Below are positions 1-10,892 of a stretch of 64,000 bases of DNA, one piece after another; the first letter of the stretch is position 1, and each line of letters opens with the position of its first letter. The position numbers were made by a program, and so were the translations under genes. This stretch comes from Artocarpus heterophyllus. Lineage: Eukaryota > Streptophyta > Magnoliopsida > Rosales > Moraceae. The notes under the pieces were generated by a model, which had not been told where the DNA came from, made no database searches, and worked only from the letters and a program-made list of their open reading frames with translations. The stretch is taken from positions 16,091,914 to 16,155,913 of the forward strand of contig CM046341.1 of assembly GCA_025403435.1 (NCBI GenBank), read 5' to 3'.

Positions 1-1353
1 CATACCTTGTTTTGGACGTGGCACCTAGTGTGGAAGATGTTTTCCCGTTGCACCTCTTCATCTTCTTCTTTGGCTTACACACTTAAAGCTCTCCTTGTAA
101 CCAACAATTCTCCTTGGACAGCGCACTCCTCATCGTCGGCATCCTCTAACGAAGGCATAGAATCATTGTTTGAATCCTCCTAGGTTTCAATCTCTCCATT
201 GTCCCTCATCACCATAGCTCGTTTGTTCGGACATGGCTTGCTATGTGACCCCTGCCTTGACATTTAAAACATTTAATATCATGATTCCGAGTAGTGGAAG
301 AATTGGATTTACCTTGATTCCCATGGCTGGCCACCTCTTGTTTTTGCTCGGTCTTTGGCTTGGTGTTGGGTTGCTTCTCATCCTTCTTCCATTGGTTCAT
401 TTTCCAAGCGGATGTACTCGGGTTTTGGCTAGGACGTGTGTTACTGCCCCTCCTCATAAGTTGATTCTCAATTTTAATAGCCATGTGCACCATGTCCTCC
501 AACTCCACATAATGTTGTAACTCAACGGCATTGTGAATATCTCGGTTCAAGCCCGCCAAAAACCTTGCCATTGTAGCCTCCTGATCCTCCTCTATATTTG
601 CCCAAATCATCATAACCTCCATCTCCCTATAGTACTCTTCTACACTCTGGTTGCCCTGCTTAAGATTTTGTAGTTTGTTGTACAACTCCAGGTAGTAATA
701 AGCTGGTACAAATCGCTTCCTCATCACGGTCTTCATCTCTTCACATGACTCAATAGGTCACTCCCTATTTCGTCTCCTGTTTATAACAAGCTGATCCCAC
801 CAAGTAATAGCATAATCAGAAAATTCAATTACAACCAGTTTTACCTTCTTCGCCTCGGGATAGTTTTGGCAGTCAAAGATGAACTCTATTTTCTTCTCCC
901 ATTCTAAGTACGCTTCTGGATTGGATTTGCCTTGAAATGATGGTATCTTCATTTTTATGCCTCTCAAACTATCATTTTCCCGGTTCCTAACTCCTCTATC
1001 CCGTCCAAATCTTCGGTGACTACCCGCTGAATCTTCTCCTTCGCCAAACTCTTCCCCATCAATCCTGTAGTAGTCATCAACCTTTCCTCTAACCGGAACC
1101 CTTTCCCGCCTACGCGCATGAGGAACATGTTGTGGTTGTTCCACACGTGCGTTTTCTATCCGTTTATCCGCTCATGAAGCTGTCCTAACTCTCCCCTCAA
1201 CAATCGCCTCATCTCCCCCATCATCGCTTCCATAAGAAGTTTTGGATTTGCTGCACCCGAGGTACCCTCAATAGTGTTCTTGCTGTTGCTTGACTTTTTT
1301 TTTTTTTTTTTGCAAAAAAAAAAAAAAAGAAACAATGCAAAGGACCTTACCAC
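1..1353 (-). pseudogene. Ty3/gypsy gag (with start of protease region), broken
   Basis: Reading from 1353 down to 1, this is the Gag region of a plant Ty3/gypsy element, the structural protein that packages the element RNA. The N-terminal part (about 1290-1156) lies in one frame and is followed by a frame change near 1160. The main gag frame then runs 1144-209 and contains a retrotransposon-gag core (residues reading YLEWEKKIEFIFDC and VEEYYREMEVMM). One in-frame TGA lies at 758-760. The CCHC zinc knuckle begins normally (CFKC...GH) but a one-base shift at about 225-230 removes its last Cys from frame. Beyond that, bases 1-225 in another frame carry an acidic linker and an N-terminal protease-like stretch (ENIFHTRCHVQNK), with further stops. 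The element continues off the left edge. It is clearly non-functional. Exact lineage is not assigned. Confidence 0.85.
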
Positions 1354-1913
1354 ACTCCCTTACGTGTTTCACTCGTGAAATGGTTCACTCAATTTCACTC
1401 GTGTTTACACTCAATACTTTCGGCTTTTGTCCACTCTAATGCTCTCGCCTCTTTGCCTTTTTCCACTCGTTAATTCTCACTCAGTTCCTATAAAACTAGT
1501 CAAATTAATATCAAAATTTCCTTGACAATTCACAAATAGATTACCAAGGAGGCTCAGATTAGAAACACGAATATAATAGGCATAGATAATTTAGGCTTTC
1601 GAAAATCACACCCAAAAGGAACGAAATTTGAGCAAAAATATTTTTGGTCTTTGCGGGGAATTCAATTTCGGGTTCCATAAACAATGAATAACAAGAATCT
1701 AAAAAAAAATAAAAAATTAAGGAAGGTTTCCAGACTTTTTTTTTTTTTTGGATTCTCTTGTTTTTCTTCTTTTCCCCTTTTTTTCTTTCTTTCTTTTCTT
1801 TTCGGATCTTTTTTTTTTTTTTACTTGACTTTGATAATGGAAATCAAAACTCACGAATAACTGAAACAAACATAAACTAAGAGAACAGATAACCAAAACC
1901 TGATTAGAACCTT
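1354..1913 (-). other. gypsy 5' leader between primer-binding site and gag
   Basis: This non-coding stretch lies between the gypsy primer-binding site and gag. It is rich in T runs on the plus strand (about 1295-1312, 1737-1750, 1809-1822). No ORF or RNA gene is recognised. Confidence 0.6.
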
Positions 1914-1926
1914 GCTCTGATTACCA
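1914..1926 (-). other. gypsy primer-binding site (initiator tRNA-Met type)
   Basis: The minus strand reads TGGTAATCAGAGC three bases after the LTR end. This is the plant initiator-Met primer-binding site TGGTATCAGAGC with one extra A. It fixes the orientation of the LTR-gag unit. Confidence 0.75.
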
Positions 1927-1928
1927 AA

Positions 1929-2450
1929 TGATACGAACCCCGCCAAGAACTGACGCGACCCTAACCAAAATTGGTTTCCAAGATCAAAATTCCTAACCGG
2001 TTTTGGATGGAATCGCGACCCGATGCCTAACAAGAAGCACGAACCTTGGTGTGTGAGGACGCCACAATCAGCATTTAGGAATCGATAAGTCTATGAACGC
2101 CACAGAATTTTTTGATAAGTCTGAATAGTTCATTTAGGAATCGAAGAGAATTAAACCTCAAATTGTGTGTTAAAACTTATATTTTCATTGAATGAAATTC
2201 GTTACAATATATAGGGGTTCCCCTATGCGAATTTTCAGCTCCTAATTGCCCATGGAATTTCAGGCAAATCAATTACTAAAACGTCTAATCTAAAGCAAAT
2301 AAGGAAAGTTCCCTTAATGGCTTAAAAGCCTTACAATAATAGAAATAAAACAAACGCAAAAAGGAAACTAGGCATTAAAAGGTAAATAGCTGATTCTTCT
2401 CGTCACTTGTCGCCTCAAAACGAGAAAGTAACTGAAATGAAAATTACTCA
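1929..2450 (-). repeat. Ty3/gypsy LTR
   Basis: The block of about 522 bp begins TGAGTAATTTT and ends CGTATCA when read on the minus strand, so it has the canonical TG...CA ends. A purine-rich tract (TCTAGAAGGGAT, 2462-2451) precedes it and a tRNA-Met primer-binding site follows it. It therefore serves as a 3' LTR for the pol fragment on its right and a 5' LTR for the gag on its left. Confidence 0.75.
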
Positions 2451-2518
2451 ATCCCTTCTAGAGTTTGAATCACGCATTTGTTGGTCTGGATGTCACATGC
2501 AATTCCCTCAATGGGCCT

Positions 2519-2680
2519 CTATGCAATAGCTTGAGCCCAAGTTGCTTGAATCAACCCAATAAGCGTTTCTTTGAACTTCTTCGCACGAGCTCTTGTAACC
2601 GGACCAATGGGAACTTGAATTGGATCTGAATATGTCTCGTCCCACGTGCTCTTGCTTGTACTAACGACGTCCTCATCATT
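2519..2680 (-). pseudogene. 3' end of a gypsy pol ORF (C-terminal tail)
   Basis: Reading down from 2680 there is an uninterrupted 53-codon frame that ends in TAG at 2521-2519. Its residues GPVTRARAKKFKE and IGLIQATWAQ match the conserved tail found at the extreme C-terminus of many plant Ty3/gypsy polyproteins. That family comparison is from memory. The ORF is cut at 2680 exactly where NBS-LRR sequence begins. About 70 bp separate its stop from the polypurine tract and LTR, normal spacing for a 3' element end. The rest of pol is absent. Confidence 0.7.
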
Positions 2681-4800
2681 AAGGCTCTTTTTGAGGAAGT
2701 AATTTGGCAGTGTCCAAGGCCTTTAATGAGATTCGGATTGCAAAAGCAATCATTGAATTTCTTGAAGGTAGTGTGCCTAATGTACTTGGCATGAAATCTT
2801 TGTTGAAATGTGTTCACAAAACAATTGAAGGAAGGAGGTTTCTGCTTTTCCTTGTTGATGTATGGATTAAGGATGCTAAGCAACGGGAACCATTAAAAGA
2901 AGCGCTTGAGAATGGCGCTACAGGAAGTAACATTTTGGTGACAATGCAAAAGAAAGAAGTTGTCGTCATGGTGGAAGCAGAAGCTCATATGATTTCCATT
3001 GAAGCTTTGCCTAGGGAGGCTCGTTGGACCATTTTTACTCAATTAGCATTCTTTGGCGGGAATAAAAGTTGGCAAATAGAAGAAATGGGGAAGCAAAATG
3101 CACTCTAGTGCAAAGATTTGCTTCTCGTTGTAAAGATTTTGGCAAGTGTCGTGCTATAAAGAAGACTAGCAACAGTGGGAGGATGCCTTGCATGGCAAAT
3201 TATTGGAAATAGAAGATGTCAAGATAAATACATTAATTTTTCTCCAGTTGAAAAACGTTGTTTATTTATATTGTTCGATTGTTCCAAAAGATCATAGGAT
3301 TGACAAAGACGATTTAATTGAGATATGGATGTCTCGAGGTTATTTAAGTCGGATCAATGAGAAAGAAGGTCAAAATTGATTTGAAAGCTTGGCAATACGG
3401 CATTTCTTTCGAGACTTTGAAAAAGATTATGATGGAAAAATTATAAGTTGTAAAATTCATAGCATGATACATGACTTCATTCAGTACACCACAGAAAATG
3501 AATGTTAAATCATGAAGGTAGAAGGTATCAGGAAGACAATGGACCAAATAAAAGCAAAGACCTGTCGCGTCACAAATGCACTAGATTGAGAGACCAACAT
3601 TCCTAGGTCAGTTTTGCCCAAGAACAATTGTTTGCATACACTCTTCATTACATCGGCACGACAACTAAACAGATTAAGTTGTGAGTTGCTCTTGCATCTT
3701 ACATGTGTGATGGCACATTTGAACAACTACCAGAAGGAATCGATAAGTTAGTACATCTCAGATATCTCGGCCTGTGCCTAACTCAATATGTAGGTTATTT
3801 AATCTGCAAATCTTGAAAGTGAAGCATTGTCGTTGGCTTAAACAACTACCAAAGGGGATAGGAAATCTTCCGAACTTACATCTATATATTGATGGGTGTG
3901 TAAACCTACAACAATTGCCAAAAGATAATGCAAAATTTTTACTTGCCTTAGGACTTTGGACATGTTTGTACTGCCTAATTATGACGATAATGAGGCACAA
4001 AAAACTTGAAGATTTGAAATCTTTGGTACTTATCATGACATTTTTTCAGTATACTTGGATGCTTTTAACCTACAAAATTATGAGATAGAACAACTCAGAG
4101 GAAAAGAAGACCTCAGTGATTTGAAACTTACTTTCTATTCGACAATTGGGTGGGATCGTGTGAAATACTCGAGGCATGACAACCACATCCAAATTTGAAA
4201 TCCCTCAAGATCAGAGAATACTATGGTGAAGCCCTTAACCTTAGTTGGATGATGAAGTTGATTAATCCCAAGAGGCTCACACTTGATTGTTTCTTCGGCT
4301 GTGAATTCTTGCCTCCTTTGGGAAAACTGCCGTCATTTGAATCACTATACTTGGTTGGTTTGAAGAGAGTGGAAAAGTCGGGGCTCAAATTTCTCGAGTA
4401 GAAACTGACAAGACGACCAAATTGCATTCCCAAAGTTGAAATTGCTCGTTTTCATTTGATCCATCACTGGAAAGAGTGGGATGCAAAAGTGGAAGAAGAA
4501 GATCAACATAGTTGTGGAGTAACAATTAATGCTATGTCATCAATCCTTGGAGATTTCATTCTGCAGTAGCCTAGAAGCACTATCAGTCTTCCTCCAGACC
4601 ACACCACTGCAGATATTGACAATCAACTGTTGCCACATGCTCCAAAAACATTGCCAAGAACGGGCAGGAAAAGACAGCCTCAAGATTTCCCATGTGCCGA
4701 ACATCAAAATTGACGAGTGCTTTGACAGGGAAGGGGACTCTCATTGTGAAAAAAATTGCATGAACTTCTTTAAATCTCCTCAGAACAAAAACTTAAGAGA
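2680..4800 (+). pseudogene. NBS-LRR resistance-gene relic, copy 1 (5'-truncated)
   Basis: Remnant of a CC-NBS-LRR (NLR) immune receptor gene. The 5' end, including the coiled coil and P-loop, is missing; the copy starts just downstream of the P-loop. Visible in order: an RNBS-A-like region, a degenerate kinase-2 motif (LLFLVDVW, first Asp replaced), an RNBS-B-like stretch, an RNBS-C-like region (AFFGG), and a TAG at 3106-3108 that is AAG in copy 2. The ARC2 and winged-helix part follows (CSIVPKDHRIDKDDLIEIWMSRGYL at 3272-3346), then an IHS in place of MHD, and LRR fragments near 3774-4036 and 4195-4400. The C-terminal tail is near 4529-4780. Frames change several times. It cannot encode a working receptor. 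Confidence 0.85.
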
Positions 4801-5223
4801 AAATAAAATTGCATGCATACAGAGACCTGACATCGTGCTGGTTAATATTAAAGTCAGAAAAAAATCAATCCATTTCACTAGCCAATAGCCATTAGAGCTA
4901 TGGAACTCTAAGAAACTAGTTCTGAGCTTTGTCAGTAGTCAAATGCCAAGCATCAAATCCATGGTCCATGCAAAGGCAATGTATTGCTATACATCTTTAT
5001 CCGTCTTTCTTTTGGAGATAAAAGTATGATCTTAATGATGCATGCACTTGCTAACTACTTCAAGTGCAAGAGAGGACCGTTCTTAAACCTCTAAAGTCGT
5101 GCATTCTTGCAATTTAGATCCATCTTTGATCCTTTTTCAATTTTTTTTTATCATCATTAATGCAGCAGTTTGACATTTACATGAATGATTTAATTATTTT
5201 CTTATAACACAGGCCTGTTTATC
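2680..5223 (+). repeat. Segmental duplication, copy 1
   Basis: This 2544-bp block matches 28771-31323 (2553 bp) in direct orientation. By eye there are roughly 30-35 substitutions and four small indels (1, 6, 1 and 1 bp, all longer in copy 2). Similarity starts abruptly at the gypsy junction on the left and stops abruptly at 5223 on the right. Confidence 0.92.
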
Positions 5224-6414
5224 CACCATGTTCTGCTTATGGGCCAACGATGAAGGCCTTAGGTTATCTCTTCGAAAACCTTCTCCCACTCAATCTTTTG
5301 AAATCAAGGTTTTATTTTAAGAAAATGTATGAACAATTTTAATATGAGCGGCACTCGCTATTCTATATGACATGTTATCAATATACATGGCAAATCATAT
5401 TATAATGCAGACAAGCAAAGCAATCAAGCAAAGCTACAAGCAAAATAATAGTAACCGTAATATTATGGTTCCACCCTAGAGAATAGAAAACTAAGATTAC
5501 AAGAGAATAATCGAGACATATTATCTATTCTTCATCCTTGAATCCTCAAGTTGTATCCTTCTTCATGTAATGCCCATCTTTAACTCTTCAATCCCGTATG
5601 AATCAAATACTTCATATTTCTGGTCATATCCAAATTTAATGTTTCTCAGAATTGTCCCAAAAATAAAATTAAAATTGCATTGAAAACTGCACCTTTTTTG
5701 GAAAAATTTTCAGCTCTTAGTCGGCAAGCTGATCTGGGTGATCGACCTGCTGGTCATGCTCCATCGGCCTGCCAATCAGGAAGATCAGCCTGTCGATTCA
5801 TGAAAGTTTAGCCTGCCGCCAAAGCCTCCTGATTTATATCTCGTTCACAGCCTGCCGAACCACACGTCTGGCCTGCCAATCTGCCACCATCGGCTTGTCG
5901 AAATGTGAGGTTCGGCATGCCGACCGAGCAGAAATCTCACGTTCCAGAAAATACAATTTTTAATGCAATTCATCAATTTGATTTTCAACAATTCAAAAAC
6001 ATAAAAGTAGAGACTTAGGAAATACCTAGGAGTGCCATCATCATTCTTCTAGATCCGTCTTCTCCAAATAATTATTTAATTATAAAATTCTTGCAAATTT
6101 AAAATTAAATAATAATTCCTAGATGGAGATGATAGTCCGTCATCTAATTACATGAAAAGCCTAGATACACATTCTAACCTCTAAGGAACCATAACCGGTA
6201 TAAATTAATTAATTAATAAATAATTAACTAACCATTTAATCAACCATAATTAATTAATAAACATTCACCACATAATCCATGACAACATAAAAATATATAG
6301 AAACCTACAGTGCCAACTCTGTATAAAATTAAATTCAAGCATAGGAGAGATTAAGATCACAAAATTTATACATATACCATGATCACAAACTCATAAGTTT
6401 ATGTAAAAACCATG
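5224..6414 (-). other. Partial interior / leader of a minus-strand copia element
   Basis: This stretch lies downstream, on the minus strand, of the primer-binding site at 6415-6426. It holds no recognisable gag or pol. It contains the GC-rich motif cluster at 5717-5935. At about 5455 it has a phrase (AACCGTAATATTATGGTT) reminiscent of plant LTR sequence. The interior appears truncated before reaching the NBS-LRR duplication. Confidence 0.45.
5717..5935 (-). repeat. Cluster of CGGCAGGCC-like motifs
   Basis: Read on the minus strand, about nine copies of a degenerate 10-14 base motif close to CGGCAGGCCGATC occur at irregular 15-35 base spacing in otherwise AT-rich DNA. The same motif family recurs near 6845, 20205, 23235 and 53630. 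Confidence 0.65.
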
Positions 6415-6426
6415 GCTCTAATACCA
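6415..6426 (-). other. copia primer-binding site
   Basis: The minus strand reads TGGTATTAGAGC, the initiator-Met primer-binding site with one change, two bases from the LTR end at 6429. Confidence 0.75.
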
Positions 6427-6428
6427 AT

Positions 6429-8363
6429 TGTTAGAAAAATAGTACGCAGCAGAATTCTCCCGCAATTTGTGAAGAGAAGTAACGTTCTAGAAGAGCCTTA
6501 ACCAACTGGTCTTCTTTGCTATTCTCTATCCACGATCGGAATGAGTGTGGGTCCACACGTACAGCTCTTCCACCAGGTGACTCTCATTCCAACCAATTGA
6601 GAGAACCCAAAGCAAGTGTTTAAGATTTGTGAACAAGAGCTCTCATGGAGTTTTTAGGTTCTCACTAGCAGAGTATCACTCTTAATCTCTCAACTGATCT
6701 AAATAACTTATGTGATTTACTTCCTATTTATAGAGGTTGCATCTAGGGTCAGTCCTTATCAGATTAGGTCTCAAATTTTGAATTAGAATCAAATTCGGAT
6801 CAATATCTTATAAGATCTGCGTAAAAACGCGTGATCATATCCTTCGCTCATCGGCAGGCCAAACTGCATAATCGACAGGCCAAACTCACCCATCGGTAGG
6901 CCAATCACGTGGATCGACATACCAAACTGCCAAATAAAAATCTCAGCGAATCTTTTATTTTCCACTTGAGATTCTATAGGATAAAGTCTTAGTTTTAATT
7001 CAAATAACCCAATAGAAAAGTTATCTGATTAAAACAACTTTATCTAAATAATCTCTAGGAAAATAAATGAATTCCCAATAATTTTACAACTTTATCTTAA
7101 TCTAATTTATCTAAAAATTAAATCAACTGATAAATAGACAAGAATTATTCGATCCTGATAATTCAACAAGTTTATCTTGAATCAATTTTATCACAAAATT
7201 AATTCAGCCAATAAACAGACATGAATTATCTGATTCTTTTAAATTTTAACCAATCTAATAAATCTGACATAAGTCACCAATTCGTGGAAAAGCACGCCGT
7301 ATCGTTACAGGATGTTGTGAGCTAACAAAGGAGACCAAATGGACCTATATAGTTCAAGCTCTCGATAATTACAAAACCCAATATCCCGATATACATTTCA
7401 TAATTATCAACTCCAACGCTACTCCACTAAAAGCTTGGAGCTGCACTCTCGAACTGCATAGAATTACAAAGTCAGTATAGACAAGTCTCCATGACATATC
7501 ATAGTGTATCGTATCCCCATATGATTATCCATAATCGGCTTAAGGACAAGTTCTGTCTTAACTTCTCGATTATTTTTATCTTACTTTCTATTATCTCACC
7601 ATCAAAAAACTTACCATCCAAAGACAGTATATCATTCGGTTACACCTATGTATCCAAATGGTTGAGTGCTTCAGTTTTCCAATTACAAGATAACACATTT
7701 AGGAGGATATCATTACTCCTAAAGAGGAGCTATGGATTCCATATCTATGAATAACAGGTCTATGCTATCAAGAGTCATGCCTCCAATGTACCGGCATGCA
7801 TACCACTATTTAGATGTGGGTGTCACCTTTTGGTACATCAAAAGACATAAGTCAAGGCAACAGGCCCACTATTCATCTCAGGATTAAGATACAATACAAA
7901 TGATTGTCTAAAGTGAATCGATTTGCCGAGACAGAATTATTAATCCAAATCAATTCACTTTATGTCCCAATCCAACACATTGTCACCTATGATAACGTGC
8001 CAATGTTTCTATTCATGGAGTCCACCTCCGATAGTCAAGACATACCATCTCCCAATAAGGATATAGAGAATATTACAATCTTTACATGAATAAAGCGTCC
8101 AACTTTATTCCCTTGATTGCGGATCTTATGATTTAGACCATCACCTTAAGCATCGTGTTTTCCGCATAATCTTTCTATCATATGCCTAATTCTTAAGGTT
8201 TAGACCGACAGTCTCAGACTATTGTTTGCTTAACATACATTCAATAAATATGAACGTAAAGAGGACAAGATTTGGTATATAAATAATAAATAAATTCTTT
8301 ATTGATAAAAATGTCTTCAAAAACTTATTACATTTTTACTCCTTAAGGCATACATGTCTAACA
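6429..8363 (-). repeat. Long copia LTR (5' LTR of a minus-strand element)
   Basis: The 1935-bp block starts TGTTAGA and ends TCTAACA on the plus strand, a perfect 7-bp terminal inverted repeat with TG...CA ends. Read on the minus strand it begins TGTTAGACATGTATGCC, a typical start for long-LTR plant copia elements. It ends next to a primer-binding site. The partner LTR is not in the window, so no target duplication can be checked. Small ORFs inside (for example 7491-7754) are not considered genes. Confidence 0.75.
6845..6940 (+). repeat. Cluster of CGGCAGGCC-like motifs inside the copia LTR
   Basis: Four spaced units (CGGCAGGCCAAAC, CGACAGGCCAAAC, CGGTAGGCCAATC, CGACATACCAAAC) lie on the plus strand, opposite in orientation to the cluster at 5717-5935. 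Confidence 0.6.
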
Positions 8364-8516
8364 TGGTGTTCTTTTAGATCAAAAGTTGGGTTAGTAATAT
8401 TGCAACTACAAGATTGCCACTTTAATCAGGTTTATATGAAATTGGAGTGGTCATTTTGTTCATACTTCTCAAATTAGGGATTTTCTCTGACTTAAGAAAG
8501 CTTTCGAGCTTCAACA

Positions 8517-9196
8517 ATGACAGCCAACAATAGTTGCAGGAGGAGGAATGTTGCTCGTCCTTCAGCAAGGTTCAAGCACAAAGGTAGGAACTGGAAGAAG
8601 AGTTTGGTGAAGAGGTCAACTCTAAAAGTGTCCCACGTTGTGGGTGTCGCTTTGAATGTGTTATCAAGAAAGCGAGGACCCAACTTAATAATGGACGACG
8701 TTTTTATGGTTGCTGCAGATATAAGATTGTATATAGTAGGAGTAAATAATCCAAGCTTTTATTGAATTGCACTTCTATTGCCTTGTTCTTTGAATATAGA
8801 TTCTGGTGTTGGAGGCGTTTTTTATTTTTTTCATTGTAAATAATAGAAGCGTGTTTTGAAATGAATTTTGTAGAATGATAATGACAGGGACCGTGGATAT
8901 TTGAAGTGGATTGTTCCAAATCTTAATGACATTCTCCCAAGGTTGATGAGACATTTGACATAAATAGTGATGATTTATTATGGCTGGAGGGTGAACTTGC
9001 AAATTTAGAGGCAACAATTGTCCAAAAAGATGTTGAAATTGGAAGAAAGGATATTGAAATTGAAATGCTAAAGATGCAGAAAAGTTTGATGACAAAGTTT
9101 ATTGTACTTTGTTTTGGAGTAATCATTCGTACTATTTTTAAAATAAGGGGGTTTGAAAGTAGCATATTGTTATTCAGTTGTTTGATGTTGTAGAGG
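8517..9196 (+). pseudogene. GRF-type zinc-finger protein relic
   Basis: A small plant GRF zinc-finger gene in decay. It opens with an ATG at 8517 (MTANNSCRRRNV). The conserved finger sits in another frame at about 8632-8736: PRCGCRF...NNGRRFYGCCRYK, the C-x-C...GRRF-x-GC-x-YK pattern of GRF fingers. A second block after an AG near 8865 reads DNDRDRGYLKW, ends in TAA, and is followed in a shifted frame (about 8955-9190) by a coiled-coil stretch (LANLEATIVQKDVEIGRKD) and a hydrophobic tail (FIVLCFGVII). This finger, coiled-coil and membrane-tail order is familiar from short plant GRF proteins, often found near transposons. At least two frameshifts, or unrecognised splice sites, break it. Function is unknown. 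Confidence 0.6.
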
Positions 9197-9364
9197 TTTG
9201 ATGCTATTTTATTTTTTTGTTCAAGAGGTGCTTTGTTCATGTAAGCACCGTTAGTTAGTTGAAGACTTAATATTTGTATTTTTTTTTTCCTTTAAACTGG
9301 AATGTCATTTTCTTATTTCAATGAAAGCTTGTTGGTAACACCCCAAAATGTGTTTCTTCTAGAT

Positions 9365-10020
9365 TCACCGGTCACTACATGTCTCTTGCAATTCAAAATT
9401 TAACTCTAAAATTTTGGGTTGAGTATCAGGCCAAGGTTTTGAAAAATTTGAATTGTCCTCCCAAATTAAATTGTTCCTAGAACTATTCGATCTCCAATAA
9501 TCATATTCAGCTATATCTTCCAGCATATAATAGGCTTCGTCAACAGTTAATTGGTAAAAAGCGATGGTACCATCTCCACTTTTTATCCAATTTCTAGTTT
9601 CAGGACTTAACCCATCACAGAAAATTCCTAAAAGATAATCCCAAGAAAAACCATGGTGAGGAAACCTATCTAGTAAGTCTTTAAATCTCCACCAAGTACT
9701 ATAAAATGGTTCCAACTGTTGTTGGGAAAAATTTGCAATGATTTCTCCATGAACTTCCTAAAACATTTTTTTTATTATTTTTTGATTTTTTTCAATTTTT
9801 TTAATGTTTTAATTTTTTTTTTAAAAAAAATTTTCAAGCTGAATAATGTTTTACCAGATTCCCAAATCGTTGGAGGGTCATGGTGGACATACTTAGAATT
9901 CTCAACTTTCTTAGACAAGGGTACTAGCCTTATGGTCATGGGATCGAGTCTCAACGATAGGTCTTTTTGACAGAATCCAATAAATTTTGTGACTACCCAA
10001 ACTTGAAAAACAAAAGACAA
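9365..10020 (-). pseudogene. Ty3/gypsy gag fragment (retrotransposon-gag domain)
   Basis: On the minus strand, 9715-9365 encodes a clear retrotransposon-gag block (FYSTWWRFKDLLDRFPHHG ... YDGL-like FCDGLSPETRNWI ... LTVDEAYYMLEDIAEYDYW). The segment 9990-9870 upstream carries FCQKDLSLRLDP and PLSKKVENSKYVHHDPP. A T/A-rich tract at about 9760-9835 lies between them. Gag coats the element RNA. The pattern resembles the Athila/OTA group, but the assignment is tentative. No zinc finger, protease or pol is attached. Confidence 0.7.
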
Positions 10021-10194
10021 GATGCTAGGCTTTTCTTTATCCGAAACGAATAAAGTTGTGAGTGAAAAGCATTTGCCCTTTTTATTTATTTTACCTTTTT
10101 ATTTTTCAGTTTTTTTTTTACTTTTTTTATTTTTTTAATAATAAACACACAAATTAAAAATGCAAATAATAAAAATAATATTTACAAAGGATAA

Positions 10195-10892
10195 TGATAG
10201 ATCACTTACCTATTTTCCCACTTAAATATTTAAAACCGAACGCAACAAGTGGTGAAATCTTGTCCCTTGGATGCGTCGCCAAAGTTATCTCGGCTGTTGG
10301 ATCTCTACAGCCGTCAGCCCTACACAAGCCATGCGTCAGCCGTGTAGCGAGCGTCAACGCTGATGCATGTCAGGTGGGCCTCGGTATTTAGAGGCTTGTC
10401 TGCTCCCATGCGACTGAACTCACATGACCTCGTCTTCTTGGCCGCTCGATCTATTGACCGAGACTAATCCAACGTAAAGCATTTGAGGCCCACTTGGTCC
10501 TAGTAGTGCCCAACTGGACCCATTCTAGCGCGTGTCTCCAAACTGTTGGATTGCATCTTCAAAGGCCCAAATCGCCCCATTGTCGTGCTTCCAACTACCG
10601 AGAAGCAGAGAATCACAGCCAGATTCTTAGCCAATGAAGAAGGCCCAGTGTGAAGAAAAAAAGAAGGAAAATCGGATCATTATTATCTGAATTTTGTCAA
10701 CATTTCAACAATAATTATTATAAAAAGTAAATAAACGGTAAACTTTTCATCACTATGAATACTGGGGCCTCTCCCCCGGTTCCTTACCCCTGACGGGCCT
10801 TTGGCCCTTTTCTCCTCATCTTCTTTTCTTTGTTCTTTCCACTGCTGAGTTAGACTCAACAGTATCCTCTAAATAAAATAATAAAATTTTTA
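10195..10892 (+). repeat. LTR-like GC-richer block, plus orientation
   Basis: This block has a GC content above its surroundings. It includes GAATACTGGGGCCTCTCC followed by GGGCCTTTGGCCC (10756-10812) and a C/T-rich tract. The same order of phrases occurs in reverse complement at 11880-11957, so the two blocks are opposed relatives. No ORF is convincing. It is probably an LTR fragment. Confidence 0.4.

Noticed and set aside
2551..2883. 110-codon minus-strand ORF
   Set aside because: It spans the retroelement/NBS-LRR junction in the wrong frame for both; the real frame there is the pol tail at 2680-2519.
5717..5935. Regularly repeated GC motif looking like a CRISPR array
   Set aside because: Units are degenerate, spacing is irregular, and the setting is a plant LTR element.
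8775..9240. Two overlapping minus-strand ORFs of about 105 codons
   Set aside because: They are antisense to the GRF protein's coiled-coil part and have no recognisable features.
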